Origin: 2-01-FULL-39-10-A sp964525395
GTDB taxonomy: Bacteria > Patescibacteriota > Microgenomatia > Levybacterales > UBA12049
Direction of reading: 5' to 3'
NCBI GenBank assembly: GCA_964525395.1
Contig: CAZGGU010000012.1
Coordinates: forward strand, 1 to 26,056
DNA length: 26,056 bases
Shown here: positions 7,540 to 15,018 of the stretch, piece after piece
How positions within the stretch are numbered: the stretch's first letter is position 1
How the letters are laid out: each line of letters opens with the position of its first letter
Notes under the pieces: model-generated
Seen by the model: the letters and a program-made list of their open reading frames with translations, nothing else
Database searches by the model: none
What the model was told of the DNA's origin: nothing
Position numbers and translations under genes: made by a program

Positions 7540-7821
7540 ATGTCAAGCGGATACAAATGTTATAACTGCGGAAAAGGAATCATGGTGGGTCATGAAGTTT
7601 CTCATGCGAAAAACAGAACTAGAAAAGTTTTCAGACCAAATCTTCACCAGGCAAGAATTCTCGTAGGTGGAACAGCTATGAGAGTTAGGCTCTGCACTAA
7701 ATGCTTGAGAATGGTTAAAGGGAAAGATACAAGAACTCAAAAAATCCTTCGACAAGCTAAGGATAAATTGCAAACAGTAGAAGTTTCTTCAGCAGCTCCA
7801 GTAGCAGCAGGCTTAGCTTAA
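7540..7821 (+). CDS. rpmB: 50S ribosomal protein bL28 with a C-terminal extension
   Basis: The 93-residue large-subunit ribosomal protein begins MSSGYKCYNCGKG. Two CxxC pairs (C7/C10 and C52/C55) mark the zinc-binding form of bL28, with the family stretch HAKNRTRKVFRPNLHQAR. Typical bacterial bL28 is about 60-78 residues; the extra length is a tail after GKDTRTQ. In that tail KILRQAKDKL is encoded by a short palindrome (7744-7764), followed by an Ala/Val-rich end. The tail therefore looks like repeat-derived coding sequence added to a core protein. The promoter is directly at the start codon. Its 3' end overlaps the convergent fmt by 9 bases. Confidence 0.95.
   Translation: MSSGYKCYNCGKGIMVGHEVSHAKNRTRKVFRPNLHQARILVGGTAMRVRLCTKCLRMVKGKDTRTQKILRQAKDKLQTVEVSSAAPVAAGLA
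7744..7764. repeat. Short palindrome inside rpmB
   Basis: ATCCTT-cgacaagct-AAGGAT: six-base perfect arms around a nine-base centre. In frame it encodes ILRQAKD. It resembles dispersed TTCGACAAGCT-type palindromes of many genomes. Confidence 0.65.
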
Positions 7822-8670
7822 GCCCAATTTCTCCAAAAATTCTCTCGAATCAGGATAGCCGTTGATAAATGTATGTATAGGAACTGGATTTTTTCCTTCA
7901 ATCTGAATTACTCCGGAGGGATAAAATTTAATAATTTTTCCATTCCATTTAGTCCAAACTCCTGGCCAAGGATAAAATGCTCGGATCATTCTTTCAATTT
8001 GCGCAGGACTTAGAGCTTGATCTAAATCAATAAAGCCATCTTCTTTGGTTAAGATTTTACAAAATGTCGCTTCATTTTCATCCTGAATTTTTCCTGTTTG
8101 GTTATGTGCGAGAGTGTTCATCGCCTCAGGAAGTTTTTCTGTTGCTTTTTCAAAAAGCCTATTTCCTAGAGTTTCGAAAGTGTCATGGGGATTTATAGAT
8201 TCCTTGAATTGATCGATGATTGGGCCATGGTCCATTTGCTCATCCATTTTAATGAATGTCACTCCAGTCACAAGGTCTCCTGAAAGAATCGCCGACTGGA
8301 TAGGAGAAGCTCCACGGTATTTAGGGAGAAGACTTGGATGAACATTTAATGCGCCATGTTTTGGAATTTCTAATAAATGTTGAGGCAAAATTCCACCATA
8401 TGCAGCGACTACGAACATGTCAGGAGAAAGTTTTCTCATTTCCTCCACAAATTCCTGATCTATTCTTTCTGGTTTTAAAATGTTGAAATCTTGATTTGGA
8501 TTGGCTAAATAAGATTCATATGCTGAAGCGATAGCACTAGGGGTTAATTCTTTTTTTCTTCCTTTTGGTTTGTCTGGAGCAGTGACTACAGCTGAAACTT
8601 CATAATTATCACAGAGTGTTTTAAGAATAGGAATCGCTAAATTAGGTGTTCCGAAAAAGACTATTTTCAT
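7813..8670 (-). CDS. fmt: Methionyl-tRNA formyltransferase
   Basis: The 285-residue cytosolic enzyme transfers a formyl group from 10-formyl-tetrahydrofolate to initiator Met-tRNA. It begins MKIVFFGTPNLAIPIL. The N-terminal formyltransferase domain has the catalytic set N109 and H111 (in NVHPSLLPKYRGASPI) and D147 (in MDHGPI). The C-terminal OB-like tRNA-binding domain includes RMIRAFYPWPGVWTKWNG. It is somewhat shorter than the E. coli enzyme (315 residues), mainly at the C-terminus. It overlaps rpmB tail-to-tail by 9 bases. A consensus TATAAT lies 6 bases before the ATG, giving a leaderless prediction. Its functional partner def is nearby on the same strand, separated by an opposite-strand gene. 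Confidence 0.96.
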   Translation of the reverse strand: MKIVFFGTPNLAIPILKTLCDNYEVSAVVTAPDKPKGRKKELTPSAIASAYESYLANPNQDFNILKPERIDQEFVEEMRKLSPDMFVVAAYGGILPQHLLEIPKHGALNVHPSLLPKYRGASPIQSAILSGDLVTGVTFIKMDEQMDHGPIIDQFKESINPHDTFETLGNRLFEKATEKLPEAMNTLAHNQTGKIQDENEATFCKILTKEDGFIDLDQALSPAQIERMIRAFYPWPGVWTKWNGKIIKFYPSGVIQIEGKNPVPIHTFINGYPDSREFLEKLGLS

Positions 8671-8676
8671 AGGCTA

Positions 8677-8705
8677 ATTATAATTTAATTTGCTTACGAT
8701 TTAAA
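8677..8705 (-). promoter_or_regulatory. Promoter of fmt
   Basis: Minus strand TTTAAA (8700-8705), 17-base spacer, TATAAT (8677-8682), then 6 bases to ATG 8670. The -10 and distance are strong and the -35 is weak. Its -35 abuts that of the divergent promoter 8707-8736. Confidence 0.65.
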
Positions 8706-8706
8706 C

Positions 8707-8736
8707 TTGTAATAGGGATTCATTTTTATATATAGT
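8707..8736 (+). promoter_or_regulatory. Promoter of the 264-residue gene
   Basis: TTGTAA (8707-8712), 18-base spacer, TATAGT (8731-8736), then 6 bases to ATG 8743. Predicted to give a leaderless message. It is arranged back-to-back with the fmt promoter. Confidence 0.6.
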
Positions 8737-8742
8737 TATAGT

Positions 8743-9537
8743 ATGGATCCAAGATCATCAGAATTACCCCAACCAAAAGAAGCTGAGCTAGGAGGAATAC
8801 TTGAAAGAGTTAGAGAAAGTTGTGGTGGGGAAGATGGAATCACCTTTATTAAGAATGCGGAAGCAGGAAATAAGCCTCAACAAGCTGCGAATGCTATGTA
8901 TGATGAGCTAATGTTGAAGTTATTAGATTTGGCAGAAGCATCCTATGATGGTGCGGTTACGCCTAGCTTAGATAGTGCTAGTTATGAATCAGTACTTAGA
9001 TCTATTAGTATTGCAGCTATTGCCTGTGGTTCACTTGCGAATGATCAGATACCTCTGTATAGAGATTTGCATGAAGAAGCTAGATATCGCAGAATGAACG
9101 ACCAAGTTAGTGCATATGTGGCAAAAGGTGTAAAAATAGGTGGTGTTGATTTTGAAAAAATTGAAGTGGCTATTCGTGAGAAGCGTTGGCAAAAACCTCA
9201 AGGTGCGAGCATGCGAAGAGAAGATAGTGCTCAGCCCAAGTTTGCCATAGTTCTTACTCCAAAAACTAAGCCTCAGGATGAGATTAGGATCAGAATGGAT
9301 AATGAAGGACTGCAATGGGGAGGAAAGATAGCATATGATATTTCTGTGGGAGGGAGAGAGGAGAATGACAGAATGAACGGACTTATTTTTCCTGGCTTGC
9401 AGCAAAGAGCTGGTCATCATTTTGACTCGGATATTGATTTGAGAACTTTTGGAACAGGTTTTAGCGAGGTGCTTGCAGCTTTTAATCAAAAAATAGGAGG
9501 AGTCGCTAGAACTCCAGTTTATTCAGGGAGAGCTTAA
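8743..9537 (+). CDS. Soluble protein of unknown function between fmt and def
   Basis: The 264-residue product is not recognised. It has no signal peptide or membrane segment and looks cytoplasmic. The N-terminal half is rich in Ala/Glu/Leu and probably helical. The C-terminal half has alternating hydrophobic and charged residues (FAIVLTPK, EIRIRMDN, IAYDISVGG) suggesting beta structure, and ends in RTPVYSGRA. The start is supported by a promoter whose -10 lies 6 bases upstream. Its stop overlaps the stop of the convergent def by 4 bases. It interrupts the fmt/def neighbourhood on the other strand, so no functional link should be assumed. Confidence 0.75.
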   Translation: MDPRSSELPQPKEAELGGILERVRESCGGEDGITFIKNAEAGNKPQQAANAMYDELMLKLLDLAEASYDGAVTPSLDSASYESVLRSISIAAIACGSLANDQIPLYRDLHEEARYRRMNDQVSAYVAKGVKIGGVDFEKIEVAIREKRWQKPQGASMRREDSAQPKFAIVLTPKTKPQDEIRIRMDNEGLQWGGKIAYDISVGGREENDRMNGLIFPGLQQRAGHHFDSDIDLRTFGTGFSEVLAAFNQKIGGVARTPVYSGRA

Positions 9538-10079
9538 ATACTTAATTCTTCGAATTCGTCTTGGTGTTTTTCGTTCTTATACGACTTATAAAGTTTCCCT
9601 TTTTGTTCGATAACTCTTCGTGGAAAAAGAACTCCATTTAAATGGTCGACTTCATGTTGTACGATTGTGGCCATAAAACCAGTAAATTTTTTCGTAATTT
9701 CTCTTCCTGTTTCTGTTTGGTAAGTAAGCGTAACTGTTCCGTATCTTTTTACTTCACCCCAAATATTTGGAAGAGATAAACAGCCCTCAAGTCTTTTGAT
9801 TTTAGTTTTGGTTTGATTAGTTTCCAGTTTTTCTGATTCAACTATTTTCGGATTTACATAAACAGTGATTTTAGATTTTTCAGTAGGTTTGGCGATAAAA
9901 ATAGATTTGGAAACACCTATTTGGGGCGCAGCAAGTCCAACGCCTTTCGGGTCATCAGCAGATAGAAGCGCTTCTTCCATTTTTTTAAGAAGTTCTTCAA
10001 GTTCTTTTTTATTTTTAAAATTATGAGGCTCCGCAATTTTGCTTAAGACTACATTTGGAGCGCTAAGAATTGGTGTCAT
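9534..10079 (-). CDS. def: Peptide deformylase
   Basis: The 181-residue metalloenzyme removes the N-formyl group from nascent proteins, undoing the step made by fmt. All three signature motifs are present: GVGLAAPQIG (46-55), EGCLSLP (98-104, metal-ligand Cys) and QHEVDHLNG (141-149, HExxH). The start is placed at ATG 10079 (MTPILSAPNVVL), which aligns with family N-termini. A start at 10103 would add eight residues and would place the -10 TATAAT (10089-10094) inside the coding region. From that -10 to ATG 10079 there are 9 bases, giving a leader of about two bases. It overlaps the convergent unknown gene by 4 bases. Confidence 0.95.
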   Translation of the reverse strand: MTPILSAPNVVLSKIAEPHNFKNKKELEELLKKMEEALLSADDPKGVGLAAPQIGVSKSIFIAKPTEKSKITVYVNPKIVESEKLETNQTKTKIKRLEGCLSLPNIWGEVKRYGTVTLTYQTETGREITKKFTGFMATIVQHEVDHLNGVLFPRRVIEQKGKLYKSYKNEKHQDEFEELSI

Positions 10080-10088
10080 TTGAGCGTA

Positions 10089-10094
10089 ATTATA
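10089..10094 (-). promoter_or_regulatory. -10 element of def
   Basis: Consensus TATAAT on the minus strand, 9 bases before ATG 10079. The -35 position (10112-10117, TAATAA) is poor. Confidence 0.5.
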
Positions 10095-10103
10095 GCATAA
10101 CAT

Positions 10104-10322
10104 AAGCTTAATTATTACTTTTTAATAAAAAAGAAATACAAAACTTCCCGCACACGAAGTCAGGTTATTTTTCTCCGTTTGCTCCTCGTGGGATTTGACC
10201 CCCTCCTCAACAAATTTGTGAGGAATCCCCCTGGTTTCGCAAACTACGAAAAGCTTAATCTCTTTTATACTAAAGCGCAGGCATGTTTGCATAATTATGA
10301 AATTAAAGGGGAGTGAGGGGAA
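10104..10322. other. Intergenic region with repeat-like sequence
   Basis: 219 bases without a gene, more G/C-rich in its middle (about 10145-10255) than the flanking DNA. It contains a near-perfect palindrome at 10204-10224 (TCCTCA, one unpaired A, CAAA/TTTG, TGAGGA). The bases CTACGAAAAG (10244-10253) recur inverted at 20498-20507 in the other repeat-like spacer upstream of topA. It probably holds a dispersed intergenic repeat. No clear terminator is seen. Confidence 0.45.
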
Positions 10323-12647
10323 TTATCTTTCTTTTTGCCAGGTTTCGATTGTATCGAGGGTTTGAGGATCTTCACTAGAGATATGATCAAGAATAAATTG
10401 AAGTTGGTCAATCGCTTTTTGATGATATACAGGATCCTTTATGCTGAGGAATTCACCTTTGGCATTTTTATTTATTCCTAGGTCGTGGTAGAAAAGAGCA
10501 AGCGCATAATGAGCCTCTCTGTAATCGGGTTTATACACTATTGTTTTTTCAAGAATTTCTACGGCTTTTTTACTGTCTCCATTTTGTCCAGACAATACAC
10601 CTACGTTATACAGAATGGAAGCATCCGTTGGTGCCAATTTTTCAGCTTGTCGAGCAGCTTCAAGCGCCATAGGAAGGAAACGATTATCTAATTGAGAAAG
10701 AGAATAAAGGATTCTAATTCTGGATTTCCAATAGAGAAGATTATGTGGATACTGTCTAATAAGTTTGTCATTAGTATCAAGAGAATTTTTTATAAGTTCT
10801 TGAACTAAGGCAGCTGATTGGCTTCCTTGCTGCCCCGAAAAACCAACAGCCAGGATTGCTTGATTGACGCTAAATTCATCTTCGAAAACAGGTTCTTGTC
10901 TTTGTTTTACCGCTTTTTCTAGATAAGGATAGGCTGTTTGATATTGATTAGCTCGGTCATAGTTCATCCCTAGTGCATAATTAGTGTCAGCTGACCAGCT
11001 ATTTATTAGGAACCAAATAATTAGCAGGAGAATACCGAAAAGCCCTGCAACACCGGACCATTGCCCATAGGTTATGGGATTATTATTCTGATTAAAATCT
11101 TCATGTGGTTTAATCATGGAAACATAGATTAGAGCAAAAGCTGGGATTAGGAAAAGATAAATATTCATGATTACGACAGAGAAACCGAAGAAATTTATAA
11201 AAATAATTCCAATGAAAGAGGCTAATAATGCGATTAAGGTTGGATCTTTTACGTCAATATTAGTATCGGATTTTAAGAATATAAATGGTTTAAATTTAAC
11301 TTTGAAAATATTGATAATTGAAAAGGCGATAAACATTATTAGGAAGAACAAGTAAGTTCCTAAACCAAAAATTCCCATGGTTGTTAAATAATTGAGATAC
11401 TCGTTATGAGCTTTGTTATATAGAAAATTCCATTCAGAAACGGTATTGTGCTCAATTGGTCGATATTTATAGTAAGCGAATGCGAAGGTTTCAACTCCTG
11501 TACCAATTAATGCATTATCTTTCCATGCATCAAGTGCGCCGCGCCAGACAATCTTACGGATGTGTAGTGAATTAGTTCCGCCTTCTACATCATCAACTTT
11601 GGTGGTTGCTGAAGCAGTAGCATTTGTAGCCACTTCATTAGATGCAGAAGGTGCTGATTTTGCAAACATATTTTGAACTTCATGGAATGATATTTTATCA
11701 ATAAGAGGTACGCGAACCTGAATAAAAAAGCTTAACACTAGAACCGTTACTACGAAAATCGGAACGAAAGGGTGTTTTAGGAATTTAAGATTTTTAATGT
11801 TGGTTAGTATATAGATTCCAATCAGAATTAGAGTTGCTAAGATTCCACCCGCGATTCCAGAACGAGAACCCGTAAAAAGTAGCGAAATGTAAAAAAGGAA
11901 AAAAGTAATTCCGAAAAACCAAAGTTTGTAGTTTAATAATTTCTTAGATTCTCGCATCGCGATAATAGCTAAGCCAAGAGTTAGTGGAAGGAGAATGGAC
12001 ATATATCCAGCAAGCCAATCCGGTTGGCCAAGTGGGCCAAATGCTCTGATCATAGGTTGGAAGTCATTCGTCCAACAAGCGACATTCAGTTCTCCGCGGA
12101 AGAAAAGACAAGTCGGATCAAATCCGAAATGTGATGGAATGACCCAAAGTGCAACGACCAGACCTGAAGCAATCGAAACTAAAATGGACCTTTTAACAAC
12201 CTTAATTCCATTAGGCTGATCCATAAAGAATGAAAACCATTCTTTTTTGTTAGTTTGCTCCTCTTCGCCTGGCATGAAGAAATTACTAACAAAAGCATAA
12301 AAAAGGAAGATGTAAGCAAGTATTGATAATAGTCCGCCATTCCATCTAGAGTAATATCCCCAGAGAGATATGTGCGGATCCATAGATAGAATTGTAGAGA
12401 TTACCATTGCTACTAAGAAAAGAGCAATCGGTAAGTCAAAAGGTGTTCGGCGGAAAACAGCCTTTTTTAGAATTAACATTTTTGAAAACCAAAGCGTACC
12501 AATAAGTGCGGTGAGTCCGAAAGTTAGCCACATTTTATTAAATTCGAAAAGCTCAGAAGTATTTGGGGCAAGAACTAATGGGACTAGAAAGAATAGGGAA
12601 TAAAACGAGATTTCTATGGTTTTATTTATATAGTCAACTACTTTCAC
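10323..12647 (-). CDS. O-antigen ligase/polymerase-like membrane protein with C-terminal TPRs
   Basis: The product is about 774 residues. The N-terminal two-thirds has roughly 12 hydrophobic segments and the Wzy_C/WaaL motifs: FTGSRSGIAGG after a hydrophobic segment and, in the large external loop, NKAHNEYLNYLTTMGIFGLGTYL, whose His is implicated in ligase chemistry. The last ~200 residues carry tetratricopeptide-like repeats (ILYNVGVLSGQNGDSKKAVEIL and YREAHYALALFYHDLG). It likely polymerises or attaches surface glycan or glycosylates proteins; the substrate is unknown. The start is chosen at GTG 12647: a TTG at 12683 would extend the frame, but those bases form the -35 of a good promoter whose -10 is 7 bases before this GTG. 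It is the last gene of a minus-strand cluster but has its own promoter. Confidence 0.88.
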   Translation of the reverse strand: MKVVDYINKTIEISFYSLFFLVPLVLAPNTSELFEFNKMWLTFGLTALIGTLWFSKMLILKKAVFRRTPFDLPIALFLVAMVISTILSMDPHISLWGYYSRWNGGLLSILAYIFLFYAFVSNFFMPGEEEQTNKKEWFSFFMDQPNGIKVVKRSILVSIASGLVVALWVIPSHFGFDPTCLFFRGELNVACWTNDFQPMIRAFGPLGQPDWLAGYMSILLPLTLGLAIIAMRESKKLLNYKLWFFGITFFLFYISLLFTGSRSGIAGGILATLILIGIYILTNIKNLKFLKHPFVPIFVVTVLVLSFFIQVRVPLIDKISFHEVQNMFAKSAPSASNEVATNATASATTKVDDVEGGTNSLHIRKIVWRGALDAWKDNALIGTGVETFAFAYYKYRPIEHNTVSEWNFLYNKAHNEYLNYLTTMGIFGLGTYLFFLIMFIAFSIINIFKVKFKPFIFLKSDTNIDVKDPTLIALLASFIGIIFINFFGFSVVIMNIYLFLIPAFALIYVSMIKPHEDFNQNNNPITYGQWSGVAGLFGILLLIIWFLINSWSADTNYALGMNYDRANQYQTAYPYLEKAVKQRQEPVFEDEFSVNQAILAVGFSGQQGSQSAALVQELIKNSLDTNDKLIRQYPHNLLYWKSRIRILYSLSQLDNRFLPMALEAARQAEKLAPTDASILYNVGVLSGQNGDSKKAVEILEKTIVYKPDYREAHYALALFYHDLGINKNAKGEFLSIKDPVYHQKAIDQLQFILDHISSEDPQTLDTIETWQKER

Positions 12648-12654
12648 AAAACTT

Positions 12655-12683
12655 ATTGTATCAGGGGAAAATTGCTTAGACAA
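12655..12683 (-). promoter_or_regulatory. Promoter of the ligase-like gene
   Basis: Minus strand TTGTCT (12678-12683), 17-base spacer, TACAAT (12655-12660), then 7 bases to GTG 12647. It predicts a leaderless GTG start. Confidence 0.65.
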
Positions 12684-12692
12684 GTAAATTGC

Positions 12693-12863
12693 TTAAGAAG
12701 TTTTTGGTTCTTCAGAGGGTTTTTCTGGAGAGGGATTTCTCTGTTCATCTTGTACAACTTCTCCTGCTACTCTTTCCATGGCCTTAGCGACTTCAATAAA
12801 AATTTGTGCATCTGTGGGAAGAGTTGGTGGTAATGGGTCACGTTTTTTTATTTCTTTTGGCAT
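12693..12863 (-). CDS. Small Pro/Glu-rich protein, 56 residues
   Basis: A short frame encodes a polar protein starting MPKEIKKRDPLPPTLPT, with one possible amphipathic helix (QIFIEVAKAMERVAGEVV) and a Pro/Ser/Glu tail. It starts 2 bases after the TAA of the CUE-like/nuclease-like gene (TAACTATG), so it is probably translated by re-initiation. It stops 9 bases before the -35 of the ligase promoter. No family is recognised. Coding is supported by placement, the absence of any other explanation for the 180-base space, and sensible amino-acid composition. It might be a small partner of the preceding protein. Confidence 0.6.
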   Translation of the reverse strand: MPKEIKKRDPLPPTLPTDAQIFIEVAKAMERVAGEVVQDEQRNPSPEKPSEEPKTS

Positions 12864-12865
12864 AG

Positions 12866-13675
12866 TTATGCGAGTTTATAATCTACCTTTTTTGGCTTTA
12901 GTGAGTCAAGAATGGATATTATTGCTTGACCTTGATCGTATCTAAGTCTGCCAAATTTATTTAGTGCCTCATGAGTAGGCATTTTTTTAAAATCTGCAGG
13001 AAGAAATGTATCATTCTGTCTAGGAATTCCTAAAACTAATCTGTAAACTTCAGCAGGATGTGAATCAATAAGAGTTCTTCTAAGTAGTGGATTCCATTCG
13101 AAACCGATATCAATTTGTTTTGGCGGTTGTATAGCGACAGGTTTTTGTTGGTGCTGTCGGCTGCCTGTCACATCTATTAAAACAATTTTTCCATTTTTGA
13201 TTGCAAAAATATCCACTCCAGATTTTATATCGTACTGGAGAACTTCATTTTCTTCTTCAGGCACCTCGAGCGGATCTTGGTTATAGTCTGGCAAGTAAAC
13301 TTCATATCCTGCATCGAGTAAAGTTCTTATAACTCCTACTTCGCGTTTAAGTCCAGTCCAATGTTCATTAATTAATGTATTGTTTTCCAACATCTTATTG
13401 TTTATTAAGTTTTGTGCAAGCCTTAAATAACTAGCAATGGCTTCTTGTTCTTCTGGGCTTGCTTCAGGAGAAGAGGCATATATTGCAGCGTGAGATAGAG
13501 CGTGGCTTATTCTAGCTGTTGCCTCTTTCTCATGAATAGAAATTTCTGTATTTCGTTGTAAAGTGCTACGATCTAAATTTCCAGCATAACCATAAGCGAC
13601 GTTTATAGCTGCTTCTAGTTGTGCTTCGGGCACATCTGGAAACATCTCTTTAATTTTGATGATCTCTTTATCCAT
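12866..13675 (-). CDS. CUE-like helical domain fused to a degenerate nuclease-fold-like domain
   Basis: The 269-residue product is not assigned to a family. Residues 5-42 (IIKIKEMFPDVPEAQLEAAI then GNLDRSTLQ) resemble the CUE/UBA-like three-helix fold, including the MFP motif. A helical region follows (44-100). Residues 105-175 look like a PD-(D/E)XK core: E112 in a helix, the strand GYEVYLPDY, D155 in GVDIFAIKNGKIVLI, then D168-V-T170, where the usual catalytic Lys is Thr. It may therefore be an inactive nuclease-like or binding module. The protein is soluble. It starts at ATG 13675, 38 bases after a 29-codon leader ORF, and is coupled to the downstream 56-residue gene. The domain calls are by eye and tentative. 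Confidence 0.6.
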   Translation of the reverse strand: MDKEIIKIKEMFPDVPEAQLEAAINVAYGYAGNLDRSTLQRNTEISIHEKEATARISHALSHAAIYASSPEASPEEQEAIASYLRLAQNLINNKMLENNTLINEHWTGLKREVGVIRTLLDAGYEVYLPDYNQDPLEVPEEENEVLQYDIKSGVDIFAIKNGKIVLIDVTGSRQHQQKPVAIQPPKQIDIGFEWNPLLRRTLIDSHPAEVYRLVLGIPRQNDTFLPADFKKMPTHEALNKFGRLRYDQGQAIISILDSLKPKKVDYKLA

Positions 13676-13713
13676 GCGTTGTTTTAGTAAGTCTAAAGAT
13701 CGAGCAGAGAGTT

Positions 13714-13803
13714 CTAGGGGAGCAGATCTCGGAACCAGACCTGGGTATGAATTGCTTGAAGGTCGTCTGTGGTTATTGGTTGGCTTAGAACATTTTCTGG
13801 CAT
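13714..13803 (-). CDS. 29-codon leader ORF
   Basis: ATG 13803 to TAG 13714 encodes 29 residues (MPENVLSQPITTDDLQAIHT, then a short Trp/Phe-containing end). It is the first open frame after a promoter with a perfect -35, and the -10 lies 6 bases before this ATG, the spacing seen at other genes here. It could be a true small protein or a leader peptide controlling the downstream operon. No attenuator hairpin was identified in the 38 bases after it. Confidence 0.4.
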   Translation of the reverse strand: MPENVLSQPITTDDLQAIHTQVWFRDLLP

Positions 13804-13809
13804 AGTTAT

Positions 13810-13839
13810 ATGGTATGGGAAAGGGAATTGGTATGTCAA
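13810..13839 (-). promoter_or_regulatory. Promoter of the leader ORF and CUE-like gene cluster
   Basis: Minus strand TTGACA (13834-13839), 18-base spacer, TACCAT (13810-13815), 6 bases to ATG 13803. It is back-to-back with the mreB promoter; the two -35 boxes are 16 bases apart. Confidence 0.6.
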
Positions 13840-13855
13840 TTTATAGTTTGATCTG

Positions 13856-13884
13856 TTGCAAAAGTTTAGCCTGATCGATAGAAT
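13856..13884 (+). promoter_or_regulatory. Promoter of mreB
   Basis: TTGCAA (13856-13861), 17-base spacer, TAGAAT (13879-13884). The -10 ends 8 bases before ATG 13893, so the message would be leaderless or nearly so if that ATG is used. Confidence 0.68.
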
Positions 13885-13892
13885 GAATTCAA

Positions 13893-15017
13893 ATGCTGCC
13901 AGCTTATGTTGGTAGTTTTCGTATTATGTTTCGACGAATCTTCAGCTTGCTTTCATATGACATCGGAATAGATTTAGGAACTGCTAACACGCTGGTTTGG
14001 GTAAAGGGAAAAGGAATCGTGATTCGCGAACCATCCGTTGTCGCTATTCATAAAAAAACCAAAAAAGTTATCGCCATGGGAAGTGAGGCGAAGAAAATGC
14101 TTGGTAAAACACCAGAATCAATCATTACAATTCGTCCACTACGCGGTGGTGTTATATCTGATTTTGATGCGACTTCAGCTATGATTAAACGCTACATCCA
14201 GGACGTTCACGAACATGGCAATTCACTTCCCATGATGTTTTCTCGTCCTCGAGTAGTTATTGGAATTCCCTCAGCTGTAACTGAAGTTCAAAGGCGTGCT
14301 GTTTGGGAGGCAGCCTTATCTGCGGGAGCAAGGGAGGCGTATCTTATTGAAGAACCGATGGCAGCAGCAATAGGCGAAGAAGTTTCTGTTTTTGCGCCGA
14401 CTGGTAAAATGGTGGTAGATATAGGAGGAGGAACTACAGAAATTGCAGTTATTTCGCTCGGAGGAATTGTAGTCTCTCGTTCGCTTAGAACTGCAGGGGA
14501 TGATATGGATGCTGCGATTGGTCATTATATAAGACTCAAGCACGGACTTCTTTTGGGTGATAGAACTATTGAGGAATTAAAAATAAAACTAGGCACTGCA
14601 TATGAGAGGCCGAGGAGAAAGTCCAAAGATGATGAGGAAAAAATAAAAAAAGAAGATGAAAGAATGGCAGTAGTCAGAGGTCGGGATTTAGAATCAGGAT
14701 TGCCGAAAAGTCTTACTGTAAACGAATCAGAAGTTCGCGAGGCACTTGCTCCAGTAGTAATGAAGATTTTAGAAAATGTAGCTGATGTCATCGAGGAAGC
14801 ACCGCCAGAATTAACATCTGACATTCTGGAGAATGGAATACTTCTTACTGGAGGTGGCTCATTGATTTATGGATTGGATAAATTAATAGTTGACCGAACC
14901 CATATTCCAGTAATACGATCAGATGATCCGCTAACTACTGTAGTTCGTGGAACTGGAAAAGTTTTAGAGGATGAGAAGTTGCTTGAGCGGGTAAAAGTAA
15001 TCGGTGGTTTAGATTAG
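13893..15017 (+). CDS. mreB: Rod shape-determining protein MreB
   Basis: This actin-like ATPase polymerises under the inner membrane and directs lateral wall synthesis. Actin-fold motifs are in order: phosphate-1 DIGIDLGTANTLVW, phosphate-2 VVDIGGGTTEIAVISLGG and adenosine-binding GILLTGGGSLIYGLD. Conserved TVIRPLRGGVISDFD-type and EEPMAAAIG segments are also present. A charged insert (KSKDDEEKIKKEDERM) occurs before the VVRGRDL segment. Start choice: family members usually begin at the equivalent of ATG 13926 (MFRRIFSLLSYDIG), which has no Shine-Dalgarno. ATG 13893 lies 8 bases after a good -10 and fits the leaderless pattern, adding 11 residues. The gene is split from mreC by a small opposite-strand gene. 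Confidence 0.96.
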   Translation: MLPAYVGSFRIMFRRIFSLLSYDIGIDLGTANTLVWVKGKGIVIREPSVVAIHKKTKKVIAMGSEAKKMLGKTPESIITIRPLRGGVISDFDATSAMIKRYIQDVHEHGNSLPMMFSRPRVVIGIPSAVTEVQRRAVWEAALSAGAREAYLIEEPMAAAIGEEVSVFAPTGKMVVDIGGGTTEIAVISLGGIVVSRSLRTAGDDMDAAIGHYIRLKHGLLLGDRTIEELKIKLGTAYERPRRKSKDDEEKIKKEDERMAVVRGRDLESGLPKSLTVNESEVREALAPVVMKILENVADVIEEAPPELTSDILENGILLTGGGSLIYGLDKLIVDRTHIPVIRSDDPLTTVVRGTGKVLEDEKLLERVKVIGGLD

Positions 15018-15018
15018 C

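Noticed and set aside
10080..10103. Longer start for peptide deformylase (ATG 10103)
   Set aside because: The added codons contain the -10 TATAAT, and family N-termini match ATG 10079.
14316..14824. Minus-strand open frames inside mreB
   Set aside because: Ser/Arg-rich antisense shadows of a well-supported gene.
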